DNA of 64,000 nucleotides from Mesorhizobium sp. J428 (GCF_024699925.1 NZ_JAJOMX010000001.1:1340001-1404000); one strand, 5' to 3'. Shown: positions 41,699 to 50,534, counted from the stretch's first letter. A program made the numbers and translations. The notes: generated by a model not told the origin, from the sequence alone.

Positions 41699-41870
41699 CT
41701 ATCGCTCAGCTCGGAGCGTTCGTCCCGGCGCGATCAGTTGGGTCAGAAGCCGCGCCAGAGTCATCTGCCGGCGGCAGCCAACCTTGGCGAGCACGCTCTT
41801 CATTTGATTGCGGACCGTCTCGACGCTCCTGGCGTATTCCGCGAAATGTCATCAATGATGCGCCCGGCCG
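41699..41870 (-). pseudogene. LuxR-type regulator remnant (DNA-binding domain only)
   Basis: The minus strand encodes GRIIDDIS, then after a one-base shift [20 protein letters not shown] and [16 protein letters not shown], ending [10 protein letters not shown] at TAG 41701-41699. It parallels the last 49 residues of the intact LuxR at 44363-45448 ([20 protein letters not shown]) at about 60-70 percent identity. It is cut off at the secA-derived repeat, where both genes share GGCCGCAA-GAAC microhomology. The N-terminal sensor part is gone. Confidence 0.8.
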
Positions 41871-41930
41871 CAACGAACCCTGCCCCTGCGGCTCAGGCAA
41901 GAAGTTCAAGCACTGCCACGGCGCGTTCGT
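41866..41930. repeat. Direct repeat, copy 2: duplicated secA 3' end
   Basis: Exact 65-bp copy of 40101-40165, out of any open secA frame and fused to the luxR remnant. Copies 1 and 2 enclose a 1.77-kb segment with the four secreted-protein genes. This is the layout left by integration into, or recombination at, a gene's 3' end; no integrase is visible. Confidence 0.85.
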
Positions 41931-41966
41931 ATGAGGTGATTGGCGAGCCGCACCTCACTCGTGCTC

Positions 41967-42449
41967 TCAGGGGAGCGGATACCGCTGGCCCTGGAAGCGG
42001 AGCGTCACATTGCAGCTCTCCTCGAAACCGTTGATGTAGATCGTGCTCGACAACACCGCGGTCCCCGCAGCCGGCGCGGCCGGGACCTGCCCGGCGATAC
42101 GCCCGCTGGCGCTATAGGTGAACATCCCGTTGCCGATGCCGGAAGCCTGAAGCGGACGCATCACGGTGCCGACCATGGAACCCGAGGCATAGGTGAAGTT
42201 CTGGGCATAATAGCCCCAGTAAAGCGACAGAGCCGTGCGGTTGGGATTGCCATTCCAGTTTGGCGGCGAGAAGCGCGCCGAACCGCAGTTCCCCACCGAC
42301 CAGCCGACTGCTGCGCATGCAGCCGATGCGGTGATGATGCAGGCATTGCCGCGGAACTGATTGGCGGCTGCGGCATCGGTCGCTGCACCGCCGATGAGCA
42401 AACCGGCAAGCGCCACTGCGGCGGAATAGGAAATCTTCTTCTGCGTCAT
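41967..42449 (-). CDS. Secreted protein of unknown function
   Basis: 160-aa protein starting at ATG 42449 after AAGGGGAC. The signal peptide ends near TDAAAA. The mature domain has three N-terminal cysteines (NACIITASAACAAVGWSVGNC) and one near the end (EESCNVTLRF). It is rich in aromatic, Asn, Ser and Gly residues (WGYYAQNFTYASGS) and probably beta-strand-rich. No family recognised. Motif copy B lies 133 bp upstream. Confidence 0.65.
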   Translation of the reverse strand: MTQKKISYSAAVALAGLLIGGAATDAAAANQFRGNACIITASAACAAVGWSVGNCGSARFSPPNWNGNPNRTALSLYWGYYAQNFTYASGSMVGTVMRPLQASGIGNGMFTYSASGRIAGQVPAAPAAGTAVLSSTIYINGFEESCNVTLRFQGQRYPLP

Positions 42450-42582
42450 GGAATGTCCCCTTTCGTGCGGTTTCTGCACTTTCGACTCGAGTGCGCCGGA
42501 TGTCGGCCTCCTCCCGATCCAGCAAACGGTCGGTTGGCCAGCCACCACAGATCATCCAATGGTGAACCGCGCCGGATTTGCG

Positions 42583-42599
42583 TGACCCATCTGGGCTAT
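42583..42599 (-). promoter_or_regulatory. 17-bp motif copy B
   Basis: TGACCCATCTGGGCTAT, identical to copy C. It lies 133 bp upstream of the 160-aa secreted-protein start and 31 bp downstream of the PLP-enzyme stop. Confidence 0.5.
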
Positions 42600-42630
42600 T
42601 CGGTCTGAAACCCTAGGATTTCGTGCTTCG

Positions 42631-43916
42631 TCAACTCGCCTTAACGGCCGTGCGCTCGATTGATCCGCCGACCCCGAGGATGATATCCGCGATCTTGGAA
42701 CCGATCTCGCGCAACGGAAGGTCACGATGGTCCGGCGTCACCTGCAACCGCAGGCGAGATGAGCCCGTGGCGACTGCTGGATACTCGATGAAGTTTGCCA
42801 GAATGCCGTTCTGGCCAAGCTGCCGCGCAGCCTCGCGCCCAATCACCTCAAGGCCGGTCAGGACCGGGACCAGGGCGGAAGGAATACCGAAGCAGATCAG
42901 CCCTCGTGAGGTAATGACCTCCCTCAGTTCTCGCGAGGCCTGGAGTACGTCACGACGCAGCTTGTCCCCCTCTGATGAAACGACGATCTCAAAAGCGGCA
43001 AGAGCCGTCGCTGCTTGGACGGGACCGAGCTGGTTGCTGAACGTGTTGGCCTGGCCGTATGCTTGGACAGATAAGGTGCACTGGCGCCATCGTGATATCA
43101 GGAAGCCACCCGTGGTGGCGAACACCTTGCTAAAGCTTCCGACTACGAAATCGACTTCGCCAAGAACTCCGGCGTCAGCCATCAGGCCCGCCCCTGACTT
43201 GCCGAACACTCCGAGATCGTGTGCGCAATCCACGAGCGTATGGGCACCGTATGCCCGCGCAGCATCGATGATGCCTCTCAGGTTGGGTCCATCAGAATCC
43301 ATCGAGTATAGCGACTCGATCACCACGAGGATGGCCGCATCGGGATTGCTTGATCGCGCTCGTTCGAGCGCGGCAGCGAGGGACTCCGGATCATTGTGAT
43401 CGAAGGCTGCCATTTCGGCGCCCGAAGCCAAGGCACCCTCACGCAAGCAGTTGTGAGCAAGCTTGTCGATCACGACAACGTCCGACCTACGCATCAAACC
43501 GCGTATTGCAGCATAGCCCGCCGCCCAACCGGTAGGAAACATGATGCAATGCTCAAGATTCAGCAAGCGCGCGAGGCGGAGCGCGATCTGCTCGACAGGC
43601 CAGGTGGTTCCACCGTTGACTTCGCTCCCCGCGCCGTGAAGCCCATACTGCTCGATCGCATCATGGGCGGCCTGAATTACACGGGGGTGATGAGAGAGGC
43701 CGAGATAGTCCTGGGCGGCGAAGTTTATCCCGGAATGGCGCGTTCCGTCCCATCCCCGGTAAGCGCCACGCGTCCCGCTTCGCGATTCCTGGGTCCGGCA
43801 GAAAGACCATGCCCCTCGCCGAGGCGGCCAAGCATCCAGTCATATAGAGGCTGGCAGCGCTCGGGCAGGCTCCGGCCGCGTGCGAGTGCGAATCGTGCGA
43901 ATGAATCGGAGCGCAT
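42631..43916 (-). pseudogene. Alpha-oxoamine-synthase-like PLP enzyme, frameshifted
   Basis: Class I/II aminotransferase-fold enzyme of the AONS group (8-amino-7-oxononanoate synthase, ALA synthase, serine palmitoyltransferase, CqsA/LqsA). From ATG 43916 the N-terminal part reads RSLPERCQPLYDWMLGRLGE. Near 43733 one base is missing (or two extra). The body continues INFAAQDYLGLSHHP, GLHGAGSEVNGGT, DCAHDLGVFGKSG and the PLP lysine in GSFSKVFATTGGF, to 42631. Repaired length is about 428 aa, normal. It is not next to biotin, haem or sphingolipid genes, so a role in making a small signal or secondary metabolite is possible. Real decay or a sequencing error. Confidence 0.78.
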
Positions 43917-43971
43917 GCGAGTATCCGTGTGTGGCGAGTGTGACCGGAACATCCATAGCTGGTCGCATGCT

Positions 43972-44260
43972 TTAGCTTTGGAGTTGACAAACCTCGTTGA
44001 TGCCGTCTGCGGCCACGCCGAAGGGATTCGTGTTGTGATAAATATTGGAGATACGGTCGCGTCCCCGCACATTTGGGGCCCGCAGACTTGCAGGCTGCAA
44101 ACGTCGTCGCGTTCGGTATCGCTATCTGCGTGCCGTTGGCCAATATGACCGCACAGTAGGTGATAATCGCCGCCGCTGTAACCGTCTTGACTGCCGCGAA
44201 TGAACTAAGACCGAGTCCGATCAACGCCGTCGCCACAAGACACGAGATCTTCCGTTTCAT
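43972..44260 (-). pseudogene. Small secreted protein, probably frameshifted
   Basis: ATG 44260, signal peptide MKRKISCLVATALIGLGLSS then AAVKTVTAAA, then YCAVILANGTQIAIPNATTF and AACKSAGPKCAG. One frame then runs on into low-quality Arg/His-rich sequence. The +1 frame gives a natural end (DRISNIYHNTNPFGVAADGI then NEVCQLQS) at TAA 43974-43972. The repaired product is about 95 aa with four mature-region cysteines. Motif copy C lies 61 bp upstream. If the shift is not real, the product would be longer and overlap the PLP gene. Confidence 0.5.
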
Positions 44261-44321
44261 TTGTGATCCTCCGCGTCCACGAAATTCGAAGGGGAGACTA
44301 TCTTGGAGGACATTAGACGCA

Positions 44322-44338
44322 TGACCCATCTGGGCTAT
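44322..44338 (-). promoter_or_regulatory. 17-bp motif copy C
   Basis: TGACCCATCTGGGCTAT, identical to copy B. It lies 61 bp upstream of the small secreted-protein start and 24 bp downstream of the LuxR gene stop. The near-palindromic core CCCATCTGGG fits a dimeric regulator such as LuxR. Confidence 0.55.
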
Positions 44339-44362
44339 ACTTCAATGCAAAGGCCTTGGCAC

Positions 44363-45448
44363 TTATCCCGGCACGAGCCGCGCCAAGAGCCGCGCCAGAT
44401 CGACCTGGCGGCGGCAGCCCGTCTTGGCCAAGACGCTCTTCAGCTGGTTGCGCACGGTCTCGACACTCTTGGCGTCCCCGAGCGCGATTTCGTCGACGGT
44501 TCGACCGGCCGCAATGAACGCCGCAATCCTTGCCTCTGTGGGCGACAGATCGAACAGCGCTTGGAGCAGCGGCGTCGCACCGGTCGGTTCGTCCGACGCC
44601 GTCGTCAGCACCAAGATGGCCATGGCCTGCGCAAAGAGATCGTGCGCAGCGCGGCGGATCGGCACGACGTGCAGGACCGCTGGCGGAGCGCCCTCTCTTG
44701 ACGCGATCGGCAGCGAGCGCACGCCCTGCTCGGTCGAGATCAGGCGGAGCGCGTCGCCGAGCTGCGCGTCGGCGCGCCGGTCGTGCAGTGCGATTCGGTC
44801 GCCGCCGCGCGTCGTCCATATCCCGGTCTCGTTGGCGAACTCGCCATTCGCCACGATCACCGCACCGGACTGGCGGACGGCGCAGGCCGGAAGGCCGAGG
44901 CCAGCCAGAGTTTCGACCGCGGTTCGCGCGCGATCGAACGCCAGGCGTGCCGACAAAAGGGTCGATCTGGCGAGATGCGGCCTAAGCGAATCGAGCCATC
45001 TCACCTTTTCCTTGCCGAACGGCTCACCGGTAAACCGGCCTTCGGCATGGACGACCACAGTCTCGCCGCTCGGCATCGGAATCACTGTCGCCGCTCCGTC
45101 GCCATGTCCGCGTGGAATGAAGAAATCCCGGAATATAGGAAGGTTCTCGCGTTCGCCCGGCGTGAATACGTCAAAGTCGGTCACGAAGCCTGCATGCTGA
45201 GCGGCGAACAGACGGCGGGTTCGCTCGCTGTCCGGATAGAGGGTGAAGAACTCCATCGCATCCTTCGCATACTCGTCGGATGATGCGACGAAGCGGACAT
45301 CGGCGCCCCGAGAGGAGAAAATAATGGCATGCCCGCCTGTGACCGTGCTGGCCACGTCCGCGAGCAGGCCCCGCCAGAACTCCGGCAGGACCGATGCTTC
45401 ATAGATCTTGTCAATAAACCCCGCATCGGTCACGAGTGATCTACTCAT
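44363..45448 (-). CDS. LuxR-type HTH transcriptional regulator
   Basis: 361-aa regulator. The C-terminal LuxR DNA-binding domain (about residues 295-358) reads LFDLSPTEARIAAFIAAGRT then [20 protein letters not shown]. The N-terminal 280 residues (IYEASVLPEFWRGLLADVAS ...) are a PAS/GAF-like sensory region typical of stand-alone rhizobial LuxR proteins, not an acyl-homoserine-lactone domain with its conserved W/Y/D set. ATG 45448 follows AAGGGAG. It is encoded directly upstream of motif C and the secreted-protein/PLP genes, which it likely controls. Confidence 0.85.
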   Translation of the reverse strand: MSRSLVTDAGFIDKIYEASVLPEFWRGLLADVASTVTGGHAIIFSSRGADVRFVASSDEYAKDAMEFFTLYPDSERTRRLFAAQHAGFVTDFDVFTPGERENLPIFRDFFIPRGHGDGAATVIPMPSGETVVVHAEGRFTGEPFGKEKVRWLDSLRPHLARSTLLSARLAFDRARTAVETLAGLGLPACAVRQSGAVIVANGEFANETGIWTTRGGDRIALHDRRADAQLGDALRLISTEQGVRSLPIASREGAPPAVLHVVPIRRAAHDLFAQAMAILVLTTASDEPTGATPLLQALFDLSPTEARIAAFIAAGRTVDEIALGDAKSVETVRNQLKSVLAKTGCRRQVDLARLLARLVPG

Positions 45449-45527
45449 GCCGAACTCCCTTCAACGCCCCCACACAGAAGTTATCCGATGGCATTGCGTT
45501 GGCAAGAGATCGCGCCGCTGTTTGCGC

Positions 45528-45836
45528 TCAGATGCCCGAGCCGTCCAGCTCCATGTCGTCACCCTCATAGGGCCCCGGCATTGACGCCTCGGACTCGCCC
45601 GCGGCCGCGTCCGGCAGCGGCATCCAGCATTTGAGTTCCGGATCGGCATAGCCGATCACCGCGCCGGGAGCAGAGTCGGCCGCGCGCCAGCCCTCGATGC
45701 CGTATTGGTCGGCACGCGCCCAGTAGGCGACGTCGACATCCGCCAGTCCCTGCTCGACAGGCCGCACGGTCACGAGGATGCGCGTGCCGTCCTTCGGCGC
45801 GCTCGACATGTGCCGCCATTCGCCCGCTGCTTCCAT
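45528..45836 (-). CDS. Hypothetical cytoplasmic protein
   Basis: 102-aa acidic protein with W-rich motifs: EWRHMSSAPKDGTRILVTVR, DVAYWARADQYGIEGWRAAD and CWMPLPDA. It resembles short DUF551-like phage/bacterial proteins in its SSAPKDGTRILV-type start followed by a W-MPLP ending. No assigned function. ATG 45836 is chosen; the longer frame lacks support. Confidence 0.65.
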   Translation of the reverse strand: MEAAGEWRHMSSAPKDGTRILVTVRPVEQGLADVDVAYWARADQYGIEGWRAADSAPGAVIGYADPELKCWMPLPDAAAGESEASMPGPYEGDDMELDGSGI

Positions 45837-45996
45837 TGCTCGCCTCCTCGCTCGTTGCCTGGCCATGAAACGGTTCCGCAGCCGTCCGGTCAATGCCGCA
45901 GATGCGGCCGGCCGGAGAACGGAACGGCGGCCTTGCGCTTCCCACCGTTTTTTAAGCACTGTCTGCTATCGCTCGCGCAGCAAGGAGTCTGAAGCG

Positions 45997-47406
45997 TTGC
46001 GTTTTTCAGCGGCCACCACCGCCGATCGCCTGTTGCCGCCCGGCTTGGCCGATCGCGCCCGCCCCCTCATGGGGAAGGTGGACGCTGTGCTGTTCTCCGA
46101 CGACGACAGGGCCGAGGCCGGTCGCGTCTCGATCATCGCCTTCGCCATCCGCATCCTCAGCGCATTCATCGCCTTCGTGAGCCAGGTGCTGCTGGCGCGC
46201 TGGATGGGCGCCTTCGAATACGGCATCTTCGTGCTGGTCTGGGTGACGATGATCATCCTCGGCAACCTCTCCTGCCTCGGCTTCCACACCTCGATCATCC
46301 GCTTCATCCCGGAATACCGCGAGCGCGGCGAACTGAACGAACTGCGCGGCGTCATGCTCGCCAGCCGCCTCTTCGTGCTGATCGCCTCGACAGTGATCGC
46401 GCTGATCAGCGCCGGGCTCATCCTGCTCTTCGCCGACCGGATCGAGGACTACTACGTCATCCCGTTCCTGATCGGCATCTTCTGCCTGCCGATGATTGCC
46501 CTGTCGGACGTCGTGCAGGGCATCTCGCGCGCCAATGCATGGGCCATCTCCGCGCTGTCGCCGACCTATATCGTCCGGCCGGTGCTGATCATCGCCTTCA
46601 TGGGCGCGGCCCTTCTGGTGGGCTACGAGCCCAATGCGAGAACGGCGCTGATTGCGGCGGTCGCGGCGACCTATGCGACGACGCTCTGGCAGCTTGCCAC
46701 CGTGACGACGCGGGCGGACCGCGGCATCGAGAAGGGCCCGCGCACGACCGACATGCGCGGCTGGATCGCGGTCTCCCTGCCGATCTTCCTGATCGAGGGC
46801 TTCGCCTTCATGCTGACCAATGCCGACGTGCTGATGGTGGGCATATTCCTGCCGCCGCACGACGTCGCGATCTATTATGCGATGGCCAAGACACTGGCGC
46901 TGGTGCATTTCGTCTACTTCGCAGTGAAGGCCGGCGTGGCGGCGCGCTATGCGCAGTTCACCCATGGCGCGCGGGACAAGCTCGGCGATTTTGCCCGCGA
47001 GACCGTGAACTGGACCTTCTGGCCCTCACTGGCGATGGGCATCTTCGTGCTGGCGATCGGCCAGCCTATTCTCGCTTTGTTTGGACCGGGCTTCGAGGAA
47101 GGCTACCCCTACCTCTTCGTGCTGGTGCTGGGCGTCCTCGCCCGCTCCTCGGTCGGACCGGCCGAGAGCCTGCTCACCATGAGCGGCAACCAGAACGTCT
47201 GCGCAGTCGTCTACGGGCTCACGCTTGCCCTCAACGTGATCCTCAACGTGATCCTGATTCCGCGCATCGGCCTCTGGGGCGCGGCGATCGCCACCTCGGT
47301 CTCGATGGCCTTCGAGGCGGCAGCACTCTCTCTTGTAACCTGGCGCCGGCTGGGCATCGTGATGATCGTCTTTGCGCCGCGTCGCCGCGCCGGGGAACTC
47401 GACTGA
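45997..47406 (+). CDS. Polysaccharide flippase-like membrane protein (MATE/Wzx superfamily)
   Basis: 469-aa protein with about 12-14 transmembrane helices; the start is TTG 45997 with AAGGAG nine bases upstream. The family segments IRILSAFIAFVSQVLLARWM and LGNLSCLGFHTSIIRFIPEY are those of lipid-linked polysaccharide exporters. The stop overlaps the next gene (TGATG), indicating an operon. Likely moves a lipid-linked glycan across the inner membrane. Confidence 0.88.
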   Translation: MRFSAATTADRLLPPGLADRARPLMGKVDAVLFSDDDRAEAGRVSIIAFAIRILSAFIAFVSQVLLARWMGAFEYGIFVLVWVTMIILGNLSCLGFHTSIIRFIPEYRERGELNELRGVMLASRLFVLIASTVIALISAGLILLFADRIEDYYVIPFLIGIFCLPMIALSDVVQGISRANAWAISALSPTYIVRPVLIIAFMGAALLVGYEPNARTALIAAVAATYATTLWQLATVTTRADRGIEKGPRTTDMRGWIAVSLPIFLIEGFAFMLTNADVLMVGIFLPPHDVAIYYAMAKTLALVHFVYFAVKAGVAARYAQFTHGARDKLGDFARETVNWTFWPSLAMGIFVLAIGQPILALFGPGFEEGYPYLFVLVLGVLARSSVGPAESLLTMSGNQNVCAVVYGLTLALNVILNVILIPRIGLWGAAIATSVSMAFEAAALSLVTWRRLGIVMIVFAPRRRAGELD

Positions 47407-48689
47407 TGGCCGCCAAACCGATCCTGGAGGAGATGAGCGGCAGCGCCGCGGGGCCGATGATCGCCGGGCTGGCCGGTTATTCAGAAGAGCCGCACAGCCT
47501 CGCCTTCCAGCAGATCGTCGCGCAGGACAGGCGCCCGCGCCATCTGGCGATCTATCCGGCCTCCGCCGGCTTCGAGCTGGTGGAGGAGCTGGAGCATCTG
47601 AGCGCCCGCACCATCGAACCCAACGTCTTCTTCAATCCGCGCTTCCTGGCGCCCGCCATGCCGCGGCTCGAGGACCGCGAGGTGAGGCTGGCCGTGATCC
47701 GCGACGGCGACGAGAACAGGAGCCGGCTGCGGCTGCTCGTGCCGTTTTCCATCGAGAAGCCGCCGGTGCCGCTCGGCGTCACGCTCATGCGCGCCTGGTC
47801 GAGCCCCTTCGGCCCGCTCGGCACCCCGCTGATCGACCACGACGACCCGGTCTCGGTGGTTGAGGATTTCCTCGACATGCTTGCGCGGCCGCGCCTCAAG
47901 CTGCCGAAGGTGCTGGTTCTGCCCGACATGCGGCTCGACGGGCCGGTTGCGCATGTCCTGCGCACAGTGGCTCTGGGCCGCAACCTGTCGTTCCATGAGA
48001 CGCTGAAGGTCGAACGGCCTTTCCTCGAAAGCACGCTCGACGGCGACACCTATCTCAAGAACTCGTTGCGCGCCCATCACTACCGCGAGTTCCGCCGCCT
48101 CAAGCGCCGGCTCGGCGACCATGGCGCGGTCGAATACACGATCGCCCGCCAGCCGGACGAGATCCGCCACGGCGTCGAGGCGTTCCTGTCGTTGGAGGCA
48201 TCCGGATGGAAGGGTCGGCAGCGCACCGCCATGGCGATCGACCGCTACCGCGCCGCCTTCGCCCGCGAGGCGGTGCATGGCCTGGCGGAGCGCGACATGT
48301 GCCGCGTGCACATGCTTACCCTCGACGGCAAGGTCATCGCCTGCCTGATCGTGTTCATCGAGAACGGCTGCGCCTACACCTGGAAGACGGCGTATGACGA
48401 AGAATATGCGGCCTATTCCCCCGGCACCCTGCTGATGATCGAGGTGACCAAGACCCATCTCGACGATCCCAACATCGTCGCCACCGACAGCTGCGCCGTG
48501 CCTGACCACCCGGTGATGAGCCGCATCTGGAGCGAGCGCAAGCCGATCGGCACCTTCGTGCTCGCCCTGACGCCGGAGGCCGACCGTGCCGCGCGGCAGG
48601 CGACGAAGCAGCTGCATCTCTATCAGGAGACGCGCAACGTGGCGCGGATCATCCGCAACCGGTTGCGCGTCCTGCTCGGCCGCAACTGA
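47406..48689 (+). CDS. GNAT/FemAB-like acetyltransferase (CelD/BioF2 type)
   Basis: 427-aa protein translationally coupled to the flippase. The C-terminal half has the CelD/BioF2-like GNAT fold: YREFRRLKRRLGDHG, FLSLEASGWKGRQRTAM, and the acyl-CoA region GKVIACLIVFIENGCAYTWK. Partners of this type acylate or aminoacylate exported polysaccharides. The next gene on the other strand begins its stop one base away. Confidence 0.85.
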   Translation: MAAKPILEEMSGSAAGPMIAGLAGYSEEPHSLAFQQIVAQDRRPRHLAIYPASAGFELVEELEHLSARTIEPNVFFNPRFLAPAMPRLEDREVRLAVIRDGDENRSRLRLLVPFSIEKPPVPLGVTLMRAWSSPFGPLGTPLIDHDDPVSVVEDFLDMLARPRLKLPKVLVLPDMRLDGPVAHVLRTVALGRNLSFHETLKVERPFLESTLDGDTYLKNSLRAHHYREFRRLKRRLGDHGAVEYTIARQPDEIRHGVEAFLSLEASGWKGRQRTAMAIDRYRAAFAREAVHGLAERDMCRVHMLTLDGKVIACLIVFIENGCAYTWKTAYDEEYAAYSPGTLLMIEVTKTHLDDPNIVATDSCAVPDHPVMSRIWSERKPIGTFVLALTPEADRAARQATKQLHLYQETRNVARIIRNRLRVLLGRN

Positions 48690-50375
48690 TCAGCCGCTCT
48701 CCGTCTCGCGCTTCGCGCGGTCCCGGAAGATGCGGCGGATCACCTTGCCGGTGGTAGTGAGCGGCATGGAATCGACGAACTCCACCTCGCGCGGATATTC
48801 GTGCGCCGACAGCCGCTCGCGCACGAAAGCGCTGATCTCGCTCTTCAGCGCATCGCTCGCCTCCACCCCGTCCTTAAGCACGACATAGGCCTTGACGATT
48901 TCGGTGCGCAAAGCGTCGGGTTTGCCGACGGCCGCCGCGAGCGCGACGGACGGGTGGCCGACGAGGCAGTCCTCGATCTCGCCGGGGCCGATGCGGTAGC
49001 CGGCAGAGGTGATGACGTCGTCGTCGCGGCCGAAGAACTGGATGTAGCCGTCGGCATCCATGATCCCCTGGTCGCCTGTGGTCATCCAGTCGCCTATGAA
49101 CTTCTTCGCGGTTGCCTCGGGACTGTCCCAGTATTCGAGGAACATCACCGGATCGGGCCGCAGTACCGCGATCTGCCCCGGCTCACCGGCTGGCATCGGC
49201 CGCCCGTCCGCATCGATGATGGCGACAGTATGGCCGGGCACGCCCTTGCCGATCGTGCCGGGGCGGCTGACGCCGACGATCGCAGAGGAGGCGATCACGG
49301 CATTGCACTCCGTCTGGCCGTAGAACTCGTTGACCGGCAGCCCGAGCGCGCCCTCCGCCCATTCCCAGGTCTCGCGGCCGAGCGATTCGCCCGCCGAGCC
49401 GACACTTCTCAGCACATGCGAGAAGCGCGCCGGGATGTCCGGCACCGACTTCAGCATCCTCAGCGCCGTCGGCGGGATGAAGGCGTTGCGCACTTTCATC
49501 CGCTCGACGAGGAGAAGGGCGGCTTCCGGATCGAACTTCTCGAACCGCGCGCAGACGACCGGAATGCCGAGGTAAAGCGACGGCAACAGTGCGTTGAGCA
49601 GCCCACCTGCCCAGGCCCAGTCGGCCGGCGTCCACATCAGGTCGCCCGCCTGCGGCAGGAACTCGTAGGCCATCTGGAGACCCGGCAGATGGCCGAGCAG
49701 CACCCGGTGCCCGTGCAGCGCCCCCTTGGGAGGGCCGGTGGTGCCGGAGGTGAAGATCATCATCGCCGGATCGTCCGGCGTGGTGTCCTCCGGTTGAAAG
49801 GAGATAGAGGCGCCGGCCACGAGCGCTTCGAAGCCAAGGGCCCTGCCGTCCCGTCCGTCGACGGAAACGACCAGTTCCAGAACCGGCAGTCGCGCGCTGA
49901 TGCGCGAGACCTTCGCCAGCCCAGCCGCATTGGTGACGATCGCCCTGACGCCGGCCGTCTGCAGCCGGTATTCCAGCGCCTCGACGCCGAACAGCAGCGC
50001 CAGCGGCACTGCGATCGCGCCGAGCTTGTAGATGGCGACATGCGCGATCGCGGTCTCGAAGCTCTGCGGCAGAAGCAATGCGACTCGGTCGCCGCGGCGC
50101 ACGCCGCGCGCCTTGAGCGCATTGGCGAAGGCGTTGGAGCGTTCGGCAAGCGCGCCGAAGGTCAACGTCCCGGGCTGCTCCTCGCCGCGATATTCGATCA
50201 GCGCGACGCGGTTCGGCTCTTGGCGCGCCCAGGCATCGGATACGGAAACGCCGATGTTGAAGTGCTCGGGGATCTGCCAGCGGAAACGACTGGCGAGGTC
50301 GGCATAGTTGTCGCTGCGCTGGAGCAAGGTCGTGGAAAGCCTCCGCCGCTGGTCGTCCGGGAACGGCGCGAACAA
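48690..50375 (-). CDS. AMP-binding acyl-CoA synthetase
   Basis: 561-aa adenylate-forming enzyme. P-loop-like MIFTSGTTGPPKGALHGHRV, the A5 motif FYGQTECN, the A8 motif TGDQGIMDADGYIQFFGRDD and the C-terminal lysine region TTTGKVIRR are all present. Resembles short/medium-chain acyl-CoA (acetyl/propionyl-type) synthetases. The start appears to be TTG 50375. Substrate chain length cannot be read from sequence alone. Confidence 0.9.
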   Translation of the reverse strand: MFAPFPDDQRRRLSTTLLQRSDNYADLASRFRWQIPEHFNIGVSVSDAWARQEPNRVALIEYRGEEQPGTLTFGALAERSNAFANALKARGVRRGDRVALLLPQSFETAIAHVAIYKLGAIAVPLALLFGVEALEYRLQTAGVRAIVTNAAGLAKVSRISARLPVLELVVSVDGRDGRALGFEALVAGASISFQPEDTTPDDPAMMIFTSGTTGPPKGALHGHRVLLGHLPGLQMAYEFLPQAGDLMWTPADWAWAGGLLNALLPSLYLGIPVVCARFEKFDPEAALLLVERMKVRNAFIPPTALRMLKSVPDIPARFSHVLRSVGSAGESLGRETWEWAEGALGLPVNEFYGQTECNAVIASSAIVGVSRPGTIGKGVPGHTVAIIDADGRPMPAGEPGQIAVLRPDPVMFLEYWDSPEATAKKFIGDWMTTGDQGIMDADGYIQFFGRDDDVITSAGYRIGPGEIEDCLVGHPSVALAAAVGKPDALRTEIVKAYVVLKDGVEASDALKSEISAFVRERLSAHEYPREVEFVDSMPLTTTGKVIRRIFRDRAKRETESG

Positions 50376-50420
50376 AACGCCCGTCGAAAGCGGGTGTCAA
50401 TGTTTCTTTCGCAGCGCAAC

Positions 50421-50529
50421 AAAAAAGCCCGCCGCGGGAGGAGGTGCGGCGGGCTTGATTTGATTGCGGCGCGGGAGGAGGTGCACCGCAACTCTGTTGG
50501 CTCTCTGGGAGGAGGTAGATCACCAACAA
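50421..50529 (-). ncRNA. Alpha-r14 (NfeR1/cuckoo-type) small RNA with three anti-Shine-Dalgarno loops
   Basis: On the minus strand three consecutive hairpins each expose ACCTCCTCCC in the loop. The stems are GTTGG...CCAAC, TTGCGGTGC...GCGCCGCAA and the terminator AAGCCCGCCGC...GCGGCGGGCTT followed by TTTTT. This is the architecture of the alpha-r14 family of Rhizobiales (Smr14C2/NfeR1), whose loops pair with the Shine-Dalgarno of mRNAs. The loop decamer is identical in all three hairpins. A promoter lies just upstream. Length about 109 nt, normal for the family. Confidence 0.85.
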
Positions 50530-50534
50530 CGCGA

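Noticed and set aside
42631..43916. Calling the PLP enzyme BioF (biotin synthesis)
   Set aside because: No biotin genes nearby and the sequence keeps only group-level AONS motifs; the exact activity cannot be assigned.
43396..44148. 250-aa plus-strand frame in the accessory region
   Set aside because: It lies opposite the PLP enzyme and the small secreted gene, whose minus-strand products have clear domain motifs or a signal peptide; the plus-strand product has none.
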